Shown: positions 10,767 to 20,616 of the stretch, piece by piece
Layout: each line of letters begins with the position of its first letter
Numbering within the stretch: the first letter of the stretch is position 1
Origin: Shinisaurus crocodilurus
Lineage: Eukaryota > Chordata > Lepidosauria > Squamata > Shinisauridae
Reading direction: 5' to 3'
DNA: 64,000 nucleotides
NCBI GenBank assembly: GCA_021292165.1
Contig: CM037878.1
Location: 13,574,471 to 13,638,470 of the forward strand
The notes under the pieces: model-generated
What the model was told of the DNA's origin: nothing
Database searches by the model: none
Seen by the model: the letters and a program-made list of their open reading frames with translations, nothing else
Made by a program: the position numbers and the translations under genes

Positions 10767-10924
10767 CTTTAGAGCATATGTCAATTAGCCTATGCAAATT
10801 TGTGCTTTTGTTTTGGCCTGTGGGCCTGAGCCCCGGATCTTTTCAGTACCTAGCACCGCCCCTGAATCAGACCATTGGTCCATCTAGCCCAGTAGTATTG
10901 TCAGCACTGACTGACAACGTCTCT

Positions 10925-11020
10925 CCAGGACAGACTCGGGTTCCTGCACTGAGCAGGGGGGTTGGACTCGGTGGCCTTATATAGGCCCCTTCCAACTCTA
11001 CCTTTCTATGATTCTGTGAC
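10925..11020 (+). mobile_element. CR1-type 3' tail
   Basis: CTGCACTGAGCAGGGGGGTTGGACTCGGTGG and CCTTCCAACTCTAC lead to TTCTATGATTCTGTG, the CR1 octamer tail. It may be a short CR1 copy or the tail of a CR1-tailed SINE whose head is lost. Confidence 0.75.
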
Positions 11021-11700
11021 TGAACCTGCGACCTCCTGCATGCAAAGCTGGTGCCCTACCGCTGCATCCCATCTGCATTTGGACCCTGTGCCACAAGCCA
11101 GGTGAAAATGGCTGCCCTCTCCCCATTTACTACTAACCCCCAAAGGTGCTGTTCACCGTCAACAGGATATTCAGGGGCAAATCGTAGCTGTGAAGGCGGG
11201 TGGTGGTGGAAGAAGAACAGATTTTTGGAGGGAAACTGACAAGGGGTCGCTTTTCCTTCAAAATAAAAGTTGCCACCTTAAGCACACTTTGGGGGGGGGG
11301 GAAGTGTGCTTTCAAGGTAATGAGTAGCTTGGCTCTGAAGGTAAGGCCAGGATGCCAGTCAATCCTGAGCTGCAGTCCCTCAGCACCAGGCAGCAACCCC
11401 TTTGCAGACATAGGGAAATCCCCAGTCTTTTACCTCAGCCAGCCTCAGATTTTGGGAAGGACTTTCTTAAGCGGAGAGTCCTTACGATATACACAGCACC
11501 TTCTCTCCCAGGGGATGATGGGGATTGCAGTCCAACACATCTGGAGATTGGGGGAAGACCAGTCCAAACCAAGGTTCTGATGGGTCACCTTGTGAGGCAT
11601 GGACACAGTGCTGAGGGTTCAAGCACTGGTGGCTCCTGACTCCCCCGCTTCCTTCCTAAATCGTGCCCCAGAATGCCCTGGGGCCTATCCCTCATTTATG
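11021..11700. other. Unassigned with short MITE scraps
   Basis: A GGGATTGCAGTCCAACACATCTGGAG fragment near 11520-11545 comes from the CAGCCTTC hairpin family. The rest is unrecognised. Confidence 0.35.
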
Positions 11701-11708
11701 TTGTAAAG

Positions 11709-11844
11709 CAGGGGTGGGCAGAAAGTAGATCTCCAAATGTTTTGGACTTCAACTCCCAGCATTCCTGACCATTGGCCGTGCTAGCAGAGGCTTCTGGGAG
11801 TTGAGGTCCAAAACATCTGGAGGTCTACCTTCCGCCCACCCCTG
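11709..11844. mobile_element. hAT hairpin MITE (CAGGGGTGGGC family)
   Basis: CAGGGGTGGGCAGAAAGTAG at the left and CTTCCGCCCACCCCTG at the right, with long complementary arms through TTTTGGACTTCAACTCCCAG. Flanking 8-mers TTGTAAAG and CTGCAAAG differ by two transitions, consistent with an aged duplication. Confidence 0.7.
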
Positions 11845-11878
11845 CTGCAAAGCATCACATCCATTGATCAGGGCCGGC

Positions 11879-12148
11879 CCTACCATTATGCAGAGTGAGG
11901 CAGCTGCCTCAGGCGGCAGGTGCATGGAGGCAGGGGATGGCAACAAGGTGTTCGAAGGACAGGGCTGTGTGTGGGTCATGCCTGCACCCCCTCTAAACTA
12001 GCCGGCTGCCCTCAGGAGGATGCTGTCCTATTGCCAGCATTGAAGTAAGATTCAGTGGCCAGTCTGGTCAGCTTTTGTACATGGAATGGGACGTGGGCGC
12101 CATCATGTCCTTCACCTCAGGCAGAAAAAATGTCTTGGGCTGGCCCTG
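11879..12148. mobile_element. hAT MITE (CAGGGCCGGCCC family), copy 1
   Basis: Ends CAGGGCCGGCCCTACC and GGGCTGGCCCTG. Flanks CCATTGAT and TCATTGTT are a decayed 8-bp duplication. The body has CTGCCTCAGGCGGCAGG, as in the related copies at 33.2 kb (inverted) and 63.1 kb. Confidence 0.7.
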
Positions 12149-12399
12149 TCATTGTTAGCCCTGCATAAATGTTCCTTCATGCTTTATGCAGTAGTCAGGC
12201 ATTTGCCGCGTCAGTGCAGAAAGCGGGATAGTTGTGTGGGAGGCGGAATTCTGGCAGGAGCATCTTGCCAGGGCGTGGCGCCGCAAAGGAGGGAAAAGCG
12301 GATTCTGCCAAAATGGCCTCTCCCACACGACTCTTGAAGGAGCGCTGTCCTCCTTGGCATCTGGTCACCCCCCACGCCTCAAGAATGGACATTCCTTAG

Positions 12400-13096
12400 C
12401 AGGGATGGGGACTTGGACTTGAGGACTCGACTCGTGAGTCGGACTGAGTCCCCCCTCTGACTCGAGTCAGACTCGAGTCCCAATATTTTTAATGGGACTC
12501 GAGACTCGACTCGGGACTCGAGACCAAGGACTCGACTCGAGACTCGTGTTCCAAAATCGTGTTCCTCAAATGCAACATGGATAGGTTTTAGGAAGTACAG
12601 CAAGTTTATTTTTTAAAAATCATTTTCCTAAAATGCAACCTTTCAGGCATTTTGGGTTTGGCTGCCTCTGCCTGCCTGCTTTGGGGTTCCCAGCCTCCTC
12701 TGCCTGCCTGGTCTCTTCTTAACCAGTTCCACAGTTTGAATTGTCCAAGACAAAGGCCTCTGCCTGCCTGCCTGCTTTGGGGTTCCCTGCCTCCTCTGCC
12801 TGCCTGGTTATTTTGGGTTTGTCTGCCTGGTCTGTTCTTGCCAAAATCAGTTGCAGAGTTTTGAAATAAAAAGGCACACTTGTGCCTAGAATTTATTTAA
12901 GCCACACATCTGAAGTAGCCTTATTTCGTTGGGAAAACCCCCCATTGATTTTAATAGGGACTCGTGGAGTCAGCTTTGGGAGTGACTTGTGACTTGTGAG
13001 TCACCATTTTGGACCTCGGACTCGGACTCGAGACTCGGGTCCAAAGACTCGTGACTCGACTCGTGACTTGAGACCAAGGACTCTCCAACATCCCTG
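12400..13096. mobile_element. hAT element with dense GACTCG subterminal arrays
   Basis: Ends CAGGGATGGGGACTTGG and CCAACATCCCTG, flanked by TTCCTTAG and TGACTTAG (aged 8-bp duplication). Each terminal 130 bp is packed with GACTCG and CGAGTC motifs in both orientations. Subterminal repeat arrays in hAT elements are known transposase-binding regions. The centre has a CTCTGCCTGCCTG repeat of about 115-bp period. No transposase frame. Confidence 0.65.
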
Positions 13097-13203
13097 TGAC
13101 TTAGGCGCGTGAGGAAGCTTGTCCCCGGTGCTCAGCTGCTGTCACTGTTAAGCTTTGGTTCAAGCTACACATTTCAGGGAGACACATGGGTGCCACTGAA
13201 CTG

Positions 13204-13648
13204 GACAGCCATGCCACCCTGAACATGCCCAATCTCATCTGATCTTGGAAACTAAGCAGAGTCAGGCCTGGTTAGTACTTGGATGGGAGACTGCCTGGGA
13301 ATACCGGGTGCTGCAGGGAGGGACCGTAGCTCCGTGTGATAGAGCAGTCAGTGTTCTCCAACCTTGGGTCCCCAGATGTTTTTGGCCTACAACTCCCAGC
13401 ATGCCCCAGCCACCTACGCTGACTGGGGCATGCTGGGAGTTGTAGGCCAAAAACATCTGGGGACCCAAGGTTGGAGCACACTGTGATAAAGCACATGCTT
13501 TGCATGCAGAAGGTCCCGGGTTCGATCCCCATCCTCCAGGTAGGGCTTGGAAAGAATCCTGCCTGAACCCCTGGAGAGCTGCTGTTGCCAGTCAGTGTCT
13601 ACCAAGGGTCTGACTCAGTATAAGGCAGCTCCCGATGTTCCTATGAAC
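13204..13648 (+). repeat. 5S rRNA-tRNA dimeric SINE, split by hAT hairpin
   Basis: The first 115 bp follow vertebrate 5S rRNA: GCCATGCCACCCTGAACATG, then AAACTAAGCAGAGTCAGGCC, then TTAGTACTTGGATGGGAGAC and AATACCGGGTGCTGCAGG. Differences are mostly CpG-to-TpG or CpA changes. A tRNA-like module follows with an A-box like TAGCTCCGTGTGATAGAGCA and the B-box GGTTCGATCCC, then a body ending AAGGCAGCTCCCGATGTTCC. A hAT hairpin interrupts the A-box at 13345-13483. It is a retroposed SINE, not a functional 5S gene. Confidence 0.85.
13345..13483. mobile_element. hAT hairpin MITE (CAGTGTTCTCC family) inside SINE
   Basis: Foldback with arms CAGTGTTCTCCAACCTTGGG and CCAAGGTTGGAGCACACTG. Flanks TGATAGAG (13337-13344) and TGATAAAG (13484-13491) are an 8-bp duplication with one change. 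An extra CAGT at the left suggests a duplicated terminus. Both arms contain TTTTTGGCCTACAACTCCCA. Confidence 0.8.
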
Positions 13649-13734
13649 TACATCACCCCAATAACATGTATTTCAGGGTGGGGGTGGGGGAAGGGATGCA
13701 CAGTGTGATATCCATTGGAGACTGGTGGGTCCAA

Positions 13735-13885
13735 TGCCAGTGGGGCTGTTTATCCCCTCCAGGTTTCAGTTTGAACTTTTAAGGAGTGATCCATGGTGCT
13801 GAACCCCCAAATAGGTTCAGCACCATGGACAGCTCCTTCAAAGTTCATACTGAAGCATGGAGTGGATACACAGCCGCCACTGGTT
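13735..13885. mobile_element. MITE fragment (TCAGCGGGGCTCC family)
   Basis: CCAGTGGGGCTGTTTATCCC and the internal hairpin ATCCATGGTGCTGAA / TTCAGCACCATGGACAGCTCC match the element at 34.3 kb. Outer ends are weak. Confidence 0.5.
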
Positions 13886-14068
13886 TTTCATAGATTTCAT
13901 AGATCATAAGAGTTGGAAGGAGCCTACAAGGCTATCGAGTCCAACCCCCTGCTCAATGCAGGAAACTAGAGGAGGGGTCTCCCATCCAAGTAATAACATG
14001 GCTTGACCCTGCTTTAGCTTTCCACACTCAGACAAGCTGAGCCAGCATAAGCCACAGGCCTGTGATAT
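13886..14068 (-). repeat. 5S-CR1 chimeric SINE, copy 1
   Basis: Read on the minus strand: a head with AAAGCTAAAGCAGGGTCA and TTACTTGGATGGGAGACCCC resembling 5S rRNA positions about 25-90, joined to a CR1 tail with TGAGCAGGGGGTTGGACTCG and an ATGATCTATGAAATCTATGA-like end. The 5S part includes the internal polymerase III control region; the CR1 tail is what CR1 reverse transcriptase would recognise. Three more copies share the same junction. Confidence 0.75.
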
Positions 14069-14838
14069 CTTCACGTTTGCGTATTTCCCACCCTCCCGCA
14101 AGTAGCAGCCAACGAGGCACTGGGGATGGAAAGGAAATGCTAATACAATGATTTCACGTCGCATGTTTCTTTTCCAGCTACTTATTACAGGATGGTGACA
14201 GTGACTACTTACACTGACAGAGGCTTGACAGCGTCTACTTACTTTCATGTAATGTATAGTTTGGATCCTCGTGTTTAACGTTAATGTACCTTTCCTCTAA
14301 TTTAAATCGATTGCTTCTCACTTTATCGTCAACGCATGCGGAAAACAATTATTTCCGCTCTTCTTCCTGACTGACACCCTCTTAAATATTTCTTGCAAGT
14401 GGTCAATGTTCCAGGGCAATCCGATACATGTCTTATCAGAAATAAGTCCCACTGAGTACAACTGGGCTTATTCCCAGGTGAGTAGGTATAGGCCTAAATA
14501 TCATCCTTTCTCAGGGCAAAGCAAACACAGCTCGCCCTGCAGCTTTCCCTCGTAGGATGCACTTTTAAAAACTCTCAGCATCCTTCAGATAGTCTTCTGA
14601 ATTAATCTCTGGTTGGCAGCTCAGGGGCAAACTAGATGAGGAGAAGGAGATCTGTCATTGAATTCTTCCCTCTCTTTACATTTTATTAAATAGCACAGCT
14701 CTGGGAGGCCCCAATCCAGGTTGGGAGGTGGTGCAACTCTTTCCTCATACCACGTTCCCAGTTAAAATGTCCCCATCACGAAGCTGCTACTGGCCCTACT
14801 AGGGAAAACTTACAATATCTCAGGGGCCTCCTTGTCAC
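14069..14838. other. Unassigned with one dispersed-repeat fragment
   Basis: At 14435-14490 AAATAAGTCCCACTGAGTAC and GGGCTTATTCCCAGGTGAGTA belong to the dispersed hairpin-like repeat also at 35.33 and 44.89 kb. The rest is unique. Confidence 0.4.
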
Positions 14839-15298
14839 CAGGGGGAGGTGCTAGGTACTAAAAAGATCTGGGGCTCAGGCCCACAGGACAACAAGCAAAC
14901 AATTTTTTTTTTTTGCATATGCTAATTTACATATGTTCTAAAGTGTGTGTGTGTGTGTGTGTGTGTGTTTAAAGGACCCTATCTCCTAAGGACACCACTA
15001 TTTGTAAAAAGGGATGTATAGACTGCGAAGAAGAGGGCATTCGATTTTAGGAAAAAACTTCAGGCAGAAAGATTTGGGGCGGGGGGGGGCAGCAGGAGGT
15101 GAAGCAGATGTGGGCAAAAAGCCAGCTCATCCAGGGGGATCAGATGCTACAGAGATTGTCAGGGCCCCTGTACCTTTATTTCAGCAAGTGCCCATGGACA
15201 GCAGGGTGGTGGGGTAGATGACCTCTGAGAGATTCGAGGTCCCAAATGAAGGATTCGGGGCACCAGCCCTAGTGGGCCACCCCCTAACACCGCCTCTG
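14839..15298. mobile_element. hAT MITE (CAGAGGCGGTG family), copy 2, inverted
   Basis: Inverted relative of the 10.3-kb element: begins CAGGGGGAGGTGCTAGG and ends CCTAACACCGCCTCTG, with GATCTGGGGCTCAGGCCCAC and a (GT)n run inside. The 8-bp flanks do not match well, so the exact edges or the duplication have decayed. Confidence 0.75.
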
Positions 15299-15390
15299 CT
15301 TGCTGCAAGATGTGGCGATGGCCAACAGCTTCAACGGTCTTTTAAAAGCTTGAGACAAAGCTAATAATAGACATGTCCAGAGATAAACTA

Positions 15391-15865
15391 GGGTGGCCAC
15401 TTATGAATCACCCAAAATGAGGAAATGTATTACCAAAAAAGGGGACAAAAAGAGGATTGCAATTTGCATAAAATTTGCATATGCTAATTTATATATATCA
15501 GGATGAAAAATTAAAGATAATTATTATAATTTAAATCAAAATACAGTAAAACTCAACACAGCACAGAAGACTATGATCTTCCTGTTCAACCTGCTGTCCA
15601 GGTGCTGACTGTTCTTCACAGTCCTCTTTTTCTGGAGAAAAAGGTACTGGAACTCTTGGATTACGTTTCCTCGGGAGTAGATGGCGATTCAATTGTAATG
15701 AAATTGAAAGAAGAAAAGGTGCTGGAACTCAGTTCCAGTGAGTTCCATCAGAAAAAAAGCCCTGGTTCTTCATCTTAAAACCAGAATTGGACAGGTCAGC
15801 CTTTCAAATAGAGGATGCCCTCAAATAGCGGATGGTCCTCTGTAAAAGAGGGCACATCGCCACTC
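15391..15865. mobile_element. TA-target MITE (GGGTGGCCAC family), copy 1
   Basis: Inner termini GGGTGGCCACTTATGAATCA and GCACATCGCCACTC with TA on both sides (15389-15390, 15866-15867). Contains a later hAT hairpin at 15619-15764. A relative in the other orientation lies at 40.6-40.9 kb. TA duplications suggest a Tc1/mariner-type element. Confidence 0.55.
15619..15764. mobile_element. hAT MITE (CAGTGCTTTTTTTCTGG family), copy 1
   Basis: Ends CAGTCCTCTTTTTCTGG and CAGAAAAAAAGCCCTG, flanked by the perfect duplication GTTCTTCA (15611-15618, 15765-15772). Length 146 bp. Inner text GGAACTCTTGGATTACG and CTGGAACTCAGTTCCAGTGA is shared with the copy at 62.2 kb. Confidence 0.85.
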
Positions 15866-15872
15866 TAGGACA

Positions 15873-16344
15873 AGTAACAGGGGCAAGCTGTCATCTCTAT
15901 GCCCCATTTGTGGGTTTCCAAGAGTCCTTGCTGACTGCTACTGGAGACAGAATACTGGGTTGGGTGGACCTTGGTCCATTCAACAAGGCAATTCTTGAAG
16001 AAGAGACTGTAATCCCAGAGGATGAAACTTTGGCAAAAGAGCTTGGAAAAACTTGGGGGGTCTTTAATAATAAAGGTTTCCTTGCTGGTCTGTCAAGTCC
16101 AGTATCCTGCTCCCCATTACCTACACCTGCAGGAAGCCCACAAAGAAGGCAATAGCCCTGTTCTGGTGTTGCTCCTTAGCAGCTGGTGTTCGCCGTGGCA
16201 TGCCGCCTCTGAACATAGAGGTTCCATTCCACAAAGCCATCGTTGCTAATAGCCACGAATAACCCCTCCCCCAGGGTAGAGAAAAGGGGATACCTTTTCT
16301 GCCGTGTTCTGTTGGGTCTCTCTCAGCCAGTGGTGCTGCTCAGA
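15873..16344. other. Unassigned
   Basis: No terminal repeat, RNA gene or believable exon. Minor open frames here lack recognisable domains. Confidence 0.3.
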
Positions 16345-17273
16345 CACATGGGCTGGGTTCAGACAACACGATAACCCACACCCAAGGGTTGAGTATGGGT
16401 TGTCGTTGAACCGTGGATTGTTGTTGGAACATGGTTTTATCGTATTGTCTGAACCCAGCTGCATTAACAAGCCATGGCTTGTGTTAACCACAAACAACCC
16501 ATGAAGAGAACCCATGGTTTATTGTTGGGTTGTGAACTTTGGGTTGCTCGCCATGGTTTGTTATCTCGGCTGGGATGCGACAACATGATAACCCACATTT
16601 CAACAGCAACCCACCGTTCAATGGCAACCCACTCTCAATCCATACTCAACCCAGACTACTGTAATGCGCTCTACGTGGGGTTACCCTTGAAGACGGTTCG
16701 GAAGCTGCAGCTGGTACAGAACGCGGCGGCTCACCTGGTTAAAGGCAGCTGCCGGCGGGATCACATCACTCCAGTGCTCAAGGAGCTGCACTGGCTACCA
16801 GTTGCTTGCTGAGCCGAATTCAAGGTGTTGGTTTTGACCTTTAAAACCCTATACGGCCCCGGTCCAGTCTATCTCAAGGAGAGTCTCCAGCAACACCAAG
16901 TAGGCTGCTGAACAAGATCTGCCACAGTCAGACGGTCTTCTCCTTGTCCCTTCAGCCAGAGCAGCTAGACTGGTGGCGACTAGGAAGAGGGCCTTTTCTG
17001 TGGCGGCCCCTGTACTGTGGAACTCTCTCCCGAGTGACCTCCGCCATGCCCCCTCTCTGCTGGGCTTCCTCCGCTCACTAAAAACTTGGCTGTTCAGGCG
17101 GGAATATGGGGTGGGCTAAGGTTTTAAAATTTTACACTGTTTTTATCTTGTGTACATTGCCCAGGGTGGCCGGTTTGCCGGCCAGATGGGCGATAAATAA
17201 ATGTAAATAATTATAAATAAATAATAATAACCCTTGAGTGTAGGTTATTGTGTTGTCTGAAGCCAGTCAGTGT
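16345..17273. mobile_element. Palindromic MITE (GGGTTCAGACAACACRATAACCC family), split by L2
   Basis: Left part starts near CTGGGTTCAGACAACACGAT and consists of nested complementary blocks such as GGGTTGAGTATGGGTTGTCG and AACAAGCCATGGCTTGT. The right terminus, TTGAGTGTAGGTTATTGTGT with GTCTGAAGCCAGTCA, resumes at 17229 after the L2 insertion. Copies lie at 22.5, 38.35 and 45.1 kb. Superfamily not determined. Confidence 0.65.
16653..17228 (+). pseudogene. L2 LINE 3' end, ORF2 C-terminus broken
   Basis: The frame up to a stop at 16812 reads DYCNALYVGLPLKTVRKLQL and continues to RDHITPVLKELHWLPVA, the diagnostic C-terminal segment of L2-clade LINE proteins. After a stop and frameshift the end of the protein is still readable at about 16965-17120 as RKRAFSVAAPVLWNSLPSDL. 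The 3' end has GCCCAGGGTGGCCGG and a short AAATAATAATA tail. AACCC flanks both sides (16648-16652 and 17229-17233) as a short duplication. Reverse transcriptase motifs are missing through 5' truncation. Confidence 0.85.
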
Positions 17274-17298
17274 AAATGTTGGCTTGAATCCTATATTC

Positions 17299-17547
17299 CA
17301 GGGGTGGGGAACCATAGGTCTGTGGGCCAAATCTGGCCCTCTGTGGTTCCAGAGGCAGCTACACACACGGTTCCCGTGGACACACTGACTGGTGGTTTCC
17401 CGGCTTTTAAGCTAAAATATGCTGGTATTTTAGGTATTTTGGCCCCGCCCCTTTGCCTTGGGCCCCACCCACCCCTGGAATGTGGCCCCCGAGAGCCTCT
17501 CCAGAATTGAATTCAGCCCTTGGGCTGAAAAAGGTTCCCCATCCCTG
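17299..17547. mobile_element. hAT MITE (CAGGGGTGGGGAACC family)
   Basis: CAGGGGTGGGGAACCATAGG at the left and AAGGTTCCCCATCCCTG at the right form hAT-like inverted ends. The 8-mers CTATATTC and CTCTATCC are only a partial match. GTGGGCCAAATCTGGCCCTC inside is a short palindrome. Confidence 0.6.
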
Positions 17548-17555
17548 CTCTATCC

Positions 17556-18285
17556 CCTCTGCTGTTTCCCATCCTGATCATTGCACTCTGGCAAAAGGAG
17601 CATCTTGGCGGCAGCAACCGCCCTGCCCCTCTATGGCTGTGTGGAAACTATGGCTTTTATGAGACTCAGATGGTGGCATTATAGAGCTGCCGGTGTCCGC
17701 AGCACACACATTTTTCTGCCTGCACTGGCTGTGCGCGTCTTCTGCAATGTTTCGAGCTGTACCCTGCAGGGAGCTGGGATCTCCAGCCCCCAGGAATGCA
17801 AATCCCGCTGCTGCAATAAGATGCACGTCTATCAGGGAGTGACAGACTGGGCACCAGCAGCACAGTGCCTTTGATGAATTATCCAACTTCCCCGCTCCCA
17901 ACCTAAAGCCGTGCTGTGGAACTCCTTTGAGCTGGGCGTACAGCTTCAAGACCACCTACAATTGTGGCCATATTATGCTGTTTCCACACACAGAGTGTCT
18001 GCAGTTGTTCACAGTTTTTAAATTGGCTTGTCTTAGGGCTGAATCCAAATGGCCCCCAAATTCTGCAAGCCTGTTTGTGGGTAGTGAATTTTGGAGGGTC
18101 ATTTCCCTGAGGGTTTCCCCCCCCCCCAAGAGGGTGAGAAATTGGGCATCAGGATCAGGGGAATGGCACCTTCCTCCCCGTTTCCTTTTTTCTTCAGCAC
18201 TTCACAAGCGGCAGCGACAGCAACACCTGAGTTCTCCTTTTGGCTGTTCGGCCACCATTTTGTTTCCTCCATAACTGCTGAGACG
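17556..18285. other. Unassigned
   Basis: Apart from a C-run at 18118-18127, no feature was recognised. Overlapping open frames at 17.58-17.96 kb on both strands show no conserved domain. Confidence 0.35.
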
Positions 18286-18287
18286 TA

Positions 18288-18606
18288 GGCTGGGTTCGCG
18301 CACAGCATGCTGACCCATGGTGGCTAGCTACCTTGGCTCAGCATGTTGTGCGAACCCAGTCAGCGTTTCTTAGCCGTGGCTTCAAAGCCACCGTTCGAAG
18401 CCATGGCTTGTTCTAGGGCAGTGTTCTCCAACCTTGGGTCCCCAGAGGTTTTTGGCCTACAACTCCCAGCATGCCCCAGCCAGCTACGCTGGCTGGGGCA
18501 TGCTGGGAGTTGTAGGCCAAAAACCTCTGAGGACCCAAGGTTGGAGAACACTGTTCTAGGGTTTACAGTAGCCACCATGGCTTAGCGTGGTGTGTGAACC
18601 TAGTAG
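18288..18606. mobile_element. Palindromic MITE split by hAT hairpin
   Basis: CTGGGTTCGCGCACAGCATG with a hairpin partner CATGTTGTGCGAACCCAG on the left, and AGCCACCATGGCTTAGC with GTGTGTGAACC on the right. The two halves are separated by the hAT hairpin at 18419-18553. Related in plan to the family at 16.3 kb. Confidence 0.5.
18419..18553. mobile_element. hAT hairpin MITE (CAGTGTTCTCC family), copy 2
   Basis: 135-bp almost perfect foldback with a perfect 8-bp duplication TTCTAGGG (18411-18418 and 18554-18561). The arms match those of the 13.3- and 21.9-kb copies closely, so the insertion is recent relative to most neighbours. Confidence 0.9.
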
Positions 18607-18609
18607 CTG

Positions 18610-19963
18610 TGTTGTTCCGGAGTATGATGGGGGTTTGGGTCGGGGTGACGACCACAAAAAGAAATAAAAAGTGCCCCTCACCCACCATTCTTGTGTGTGG
18701 TGGCCTGCCCTTCGAAGGCATTACGGGAAAAACAAAATGGCGGGCAGGCCACCAAACGTACAGCTTTGGTACTGCGGACGCAACCACAAATGGCAGTTAA
18801 GAAGAAGGGGGAGAAGAAAAAGAACACGGGGGGGGGGACGACACACACAACAGTGGCTGCTCGGGTGAGCTGTGTCCCTGATCCCGAAGGCGAATTTCTG
18901 CACCTCCTGAAGAAAAACAGCCCCCTTTGACCGGAGGCCCAAATCCCGCTGCCCCACTCCAAATCTGCCTGAAAGGAGAATTTTCATGCCCCCACCCCCA
19001 TCCCTATAAAAAATAAGACTGTGCTAGGGCATGAACAGCCATGAAAGCACCTACGGTCTCATATGGGGCTTGCAGAGTTCAGATGAGCTGCACATATACC
19101 TCGGAGCCCCACACAAGCCTTCACGTGGCCCAACAGTGCATCTTCTTGCCCCCCCCCCTGCCTCTCGGCCGAGTCATGCCTGGAGACGTCTTTCCGTGCC
19201 TCTCCTCTGCCAGCCGGCCGTTCTTCCTTCTGCCAGTTTGTTCCTGGGGGGGCGGCTTTGGTACCGGCGATGCCACCCCCCCCACACTTCCCACGCCTGG
19301 CACTTGCCTCCGCGTCATTCCCAAGCGTCCCCCCCCTCCCCAGATTTGGAGGGCTCCCGCCCCCCCCCCCCCCGCGTGCCCACATCTCTCTGCCCTTCCC
19401 ATGGGCATGCAGCCAGGAGGGCCGCTCAGTCTGCAGCCCATTCAGACCGGGGGCTGGTTTAATGAGCCGCTCAAATCACCTTGACAGCTTGCAGGCTGGG
19501 AAGCAGCGCTAGCCGGCCCATCCATCAGCCGGGCAAGGCGTATGTGGAGTGGGGGGGGGGACCCAGGCGGGGCTGGCAGAAGTTCACGATCCCCTTCATC
19601 GCGGCGGCAGGGGGATTTATGGGACCCGCTCGCATCCAGGAGCCCCGGAGGGGCCGGCTCCTCCACCCGTGCTGAGAAGTAGTCATAAGCTGGCATAGCC
19701 GGAGAGGTTGCGGGTTGGGAAGGCCCCAATTTGTCTCTCGCCTCGGCCGTGAACTCATCGGGGGGGGGGGGCTTAGAAAAGCCTCTGTTCCCTCAGTCTC
19801 CCCCCCCCCATACTTGCCATCTGTGGAGGATAATAAGGCTGCCCTGCTTTTATAGGGCTGTTATAAGGATGGCTGAGGAGAACGTGGCATTCGGGGCTTC
19901 GGAAGCCCGGACTGTTAAATTCAAACTGCATCAGCAGCCCCTGTTCAAATGTGGTAGAAAGCC
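18610..19963. other. Unassigned, C/G-homopolymer rich
   Basis: Contains a small hairpin (GGTGGCCTGCCC at 18699-18710 with GGGCAGGCCACC at 18742-18753). Many C-runs (19149-19157, 19361-19373, 19801-19809) create overlapping proline-rich open frames on both strands that look spurious. Confidence 0.4.
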
Positions 19964-19976
19964 ATCAAGATCGTGG

Positions 19977-20132
19977 TGGGTTAGGTTTTTAATGAGAATT
20001 TTTTATATTGTTTTAATTATTATATTTTATTGTGTTTTATTGTATTTTAATTGTACATCGCCCAGGGTGGCCGGGTGACCGGCCAGATGGGCGATTGATA
20101 AATATAATAAATAAATAATAAATAAATAATAA
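19977..20132 (+). mobile_element. L2 LINE tail with perfect 13-bp TSD
   Basis: Only 156 bp: AT-rich DNA, then CGCCCAGGGTGGCCGGGTGA and GGCCAGATGGGCGATTGATA, then AATAAATAATAA tail. ATCAAGATCGTGG is present exactly at 19964-19976 and 20133-20145. An extremely 5'-truncated L2-type retroposition that looks recent. Confidence 0.85.
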
Positions 20133-20399
20133 ATCAAGATCGTGGCACTTGTACATGGCCTTTGCATCCTTCTCTTCCTCCAAGAGAGTTCCGGGTACAC
20201 GGTTCTCCTCAGCGGGGCCATCAGGACAAGACTCCGGGGGAGAGGGCTGCCTCCCCCCCCCCCAGCTCAGCAGGATGATGAGCAGGAAGGACCTGAGATG
20301 CAGCAGGGCCGGCTCACTCATGAACTGGACGGATACCGGTTACCCTCCAAAGAGCAGGGCCCCCACGAGGCCATTAAGTGCATCACTAGTCCTCCTTCC

Positions 20400-20572
20400 C
20401 CCGTAGCCTAACGCCAACCCTGTGAGGTAGGTCAGGCCGAGAGAAAGGGGGTTGGCCCCAAGGTCACCTAGGGAGCTTTGTGGCTGAATAGGGAGTTGAG
20501 ACCGGATCTCTTCAATCAGAGGCCAACGCTCCCTAGCCACTGTGCCGCCGCAGTGGCTCTGTTTTGGAGTGT
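20400..20572 (-). repeat. tRNA-type SINE (CCTCACAGGGTTG body), decayed
   Basis: CCCTGTGAGGTAGGTCAGGC, CCCCAAGGTCACCTAG and ACTGTGCCGCCGCAGTGGCT match the reverse strand of the SINE at 54.55 kb. The AT-rich tail is lost. Confidence 0.65.
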
Positions 20573-20585
20573 GAGGAAATGCTTG

Positions 20586-20589
<4 letters not shown>

Positions 20590-20616
<27 letters not shown>
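20590..20616. repeat. (GA)n microsatellite
   Basis: About thirteen GA units. Confidence 0.9.

Larger units (their letters stand above)
10297..10864. mobile_element. hAT MITE (CAGAGGCGGTG family), copy 1
   Basis: Ends CAGAGGCGGTGTTAAGG and CCTAGCACCGCCCCTG are inverted repeats, flanked by a perfect 8-bp duplication AATCAGAC (10289-10296 and 10865-10872), the hAT hallmark. The body contains a (CA)n run and a later hairpin hAT insertion. No transposase frame is present. Relatives lie at 14.8, 23.9 and 41.0 kb. Confidence 0.85.
10258..10923 (-). repeat. tRNA-type SINE, split by a hAT MITE
   Basis: Minus-strand SINE body in two halves: AGGAACATAGGAAGCTGCCTC at 10263-10283 and ATTGGTCCATCTAGCCCAG at 10874-10892 are contiguous in intact copies (60.6 and 62.9 kb). 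The break is filled exactly by the hAT element at 10297-10864. The tRNA-like head is absent from this copy. Confidence 0.75.

Noticed and set aside
13204..13320. 5S rRNA gene
   Set aside because: The match is strong but carries CpG-decay changes, is fused to a tRNA-like SINE module, and recurs in other SINE copies. It is retroposed.
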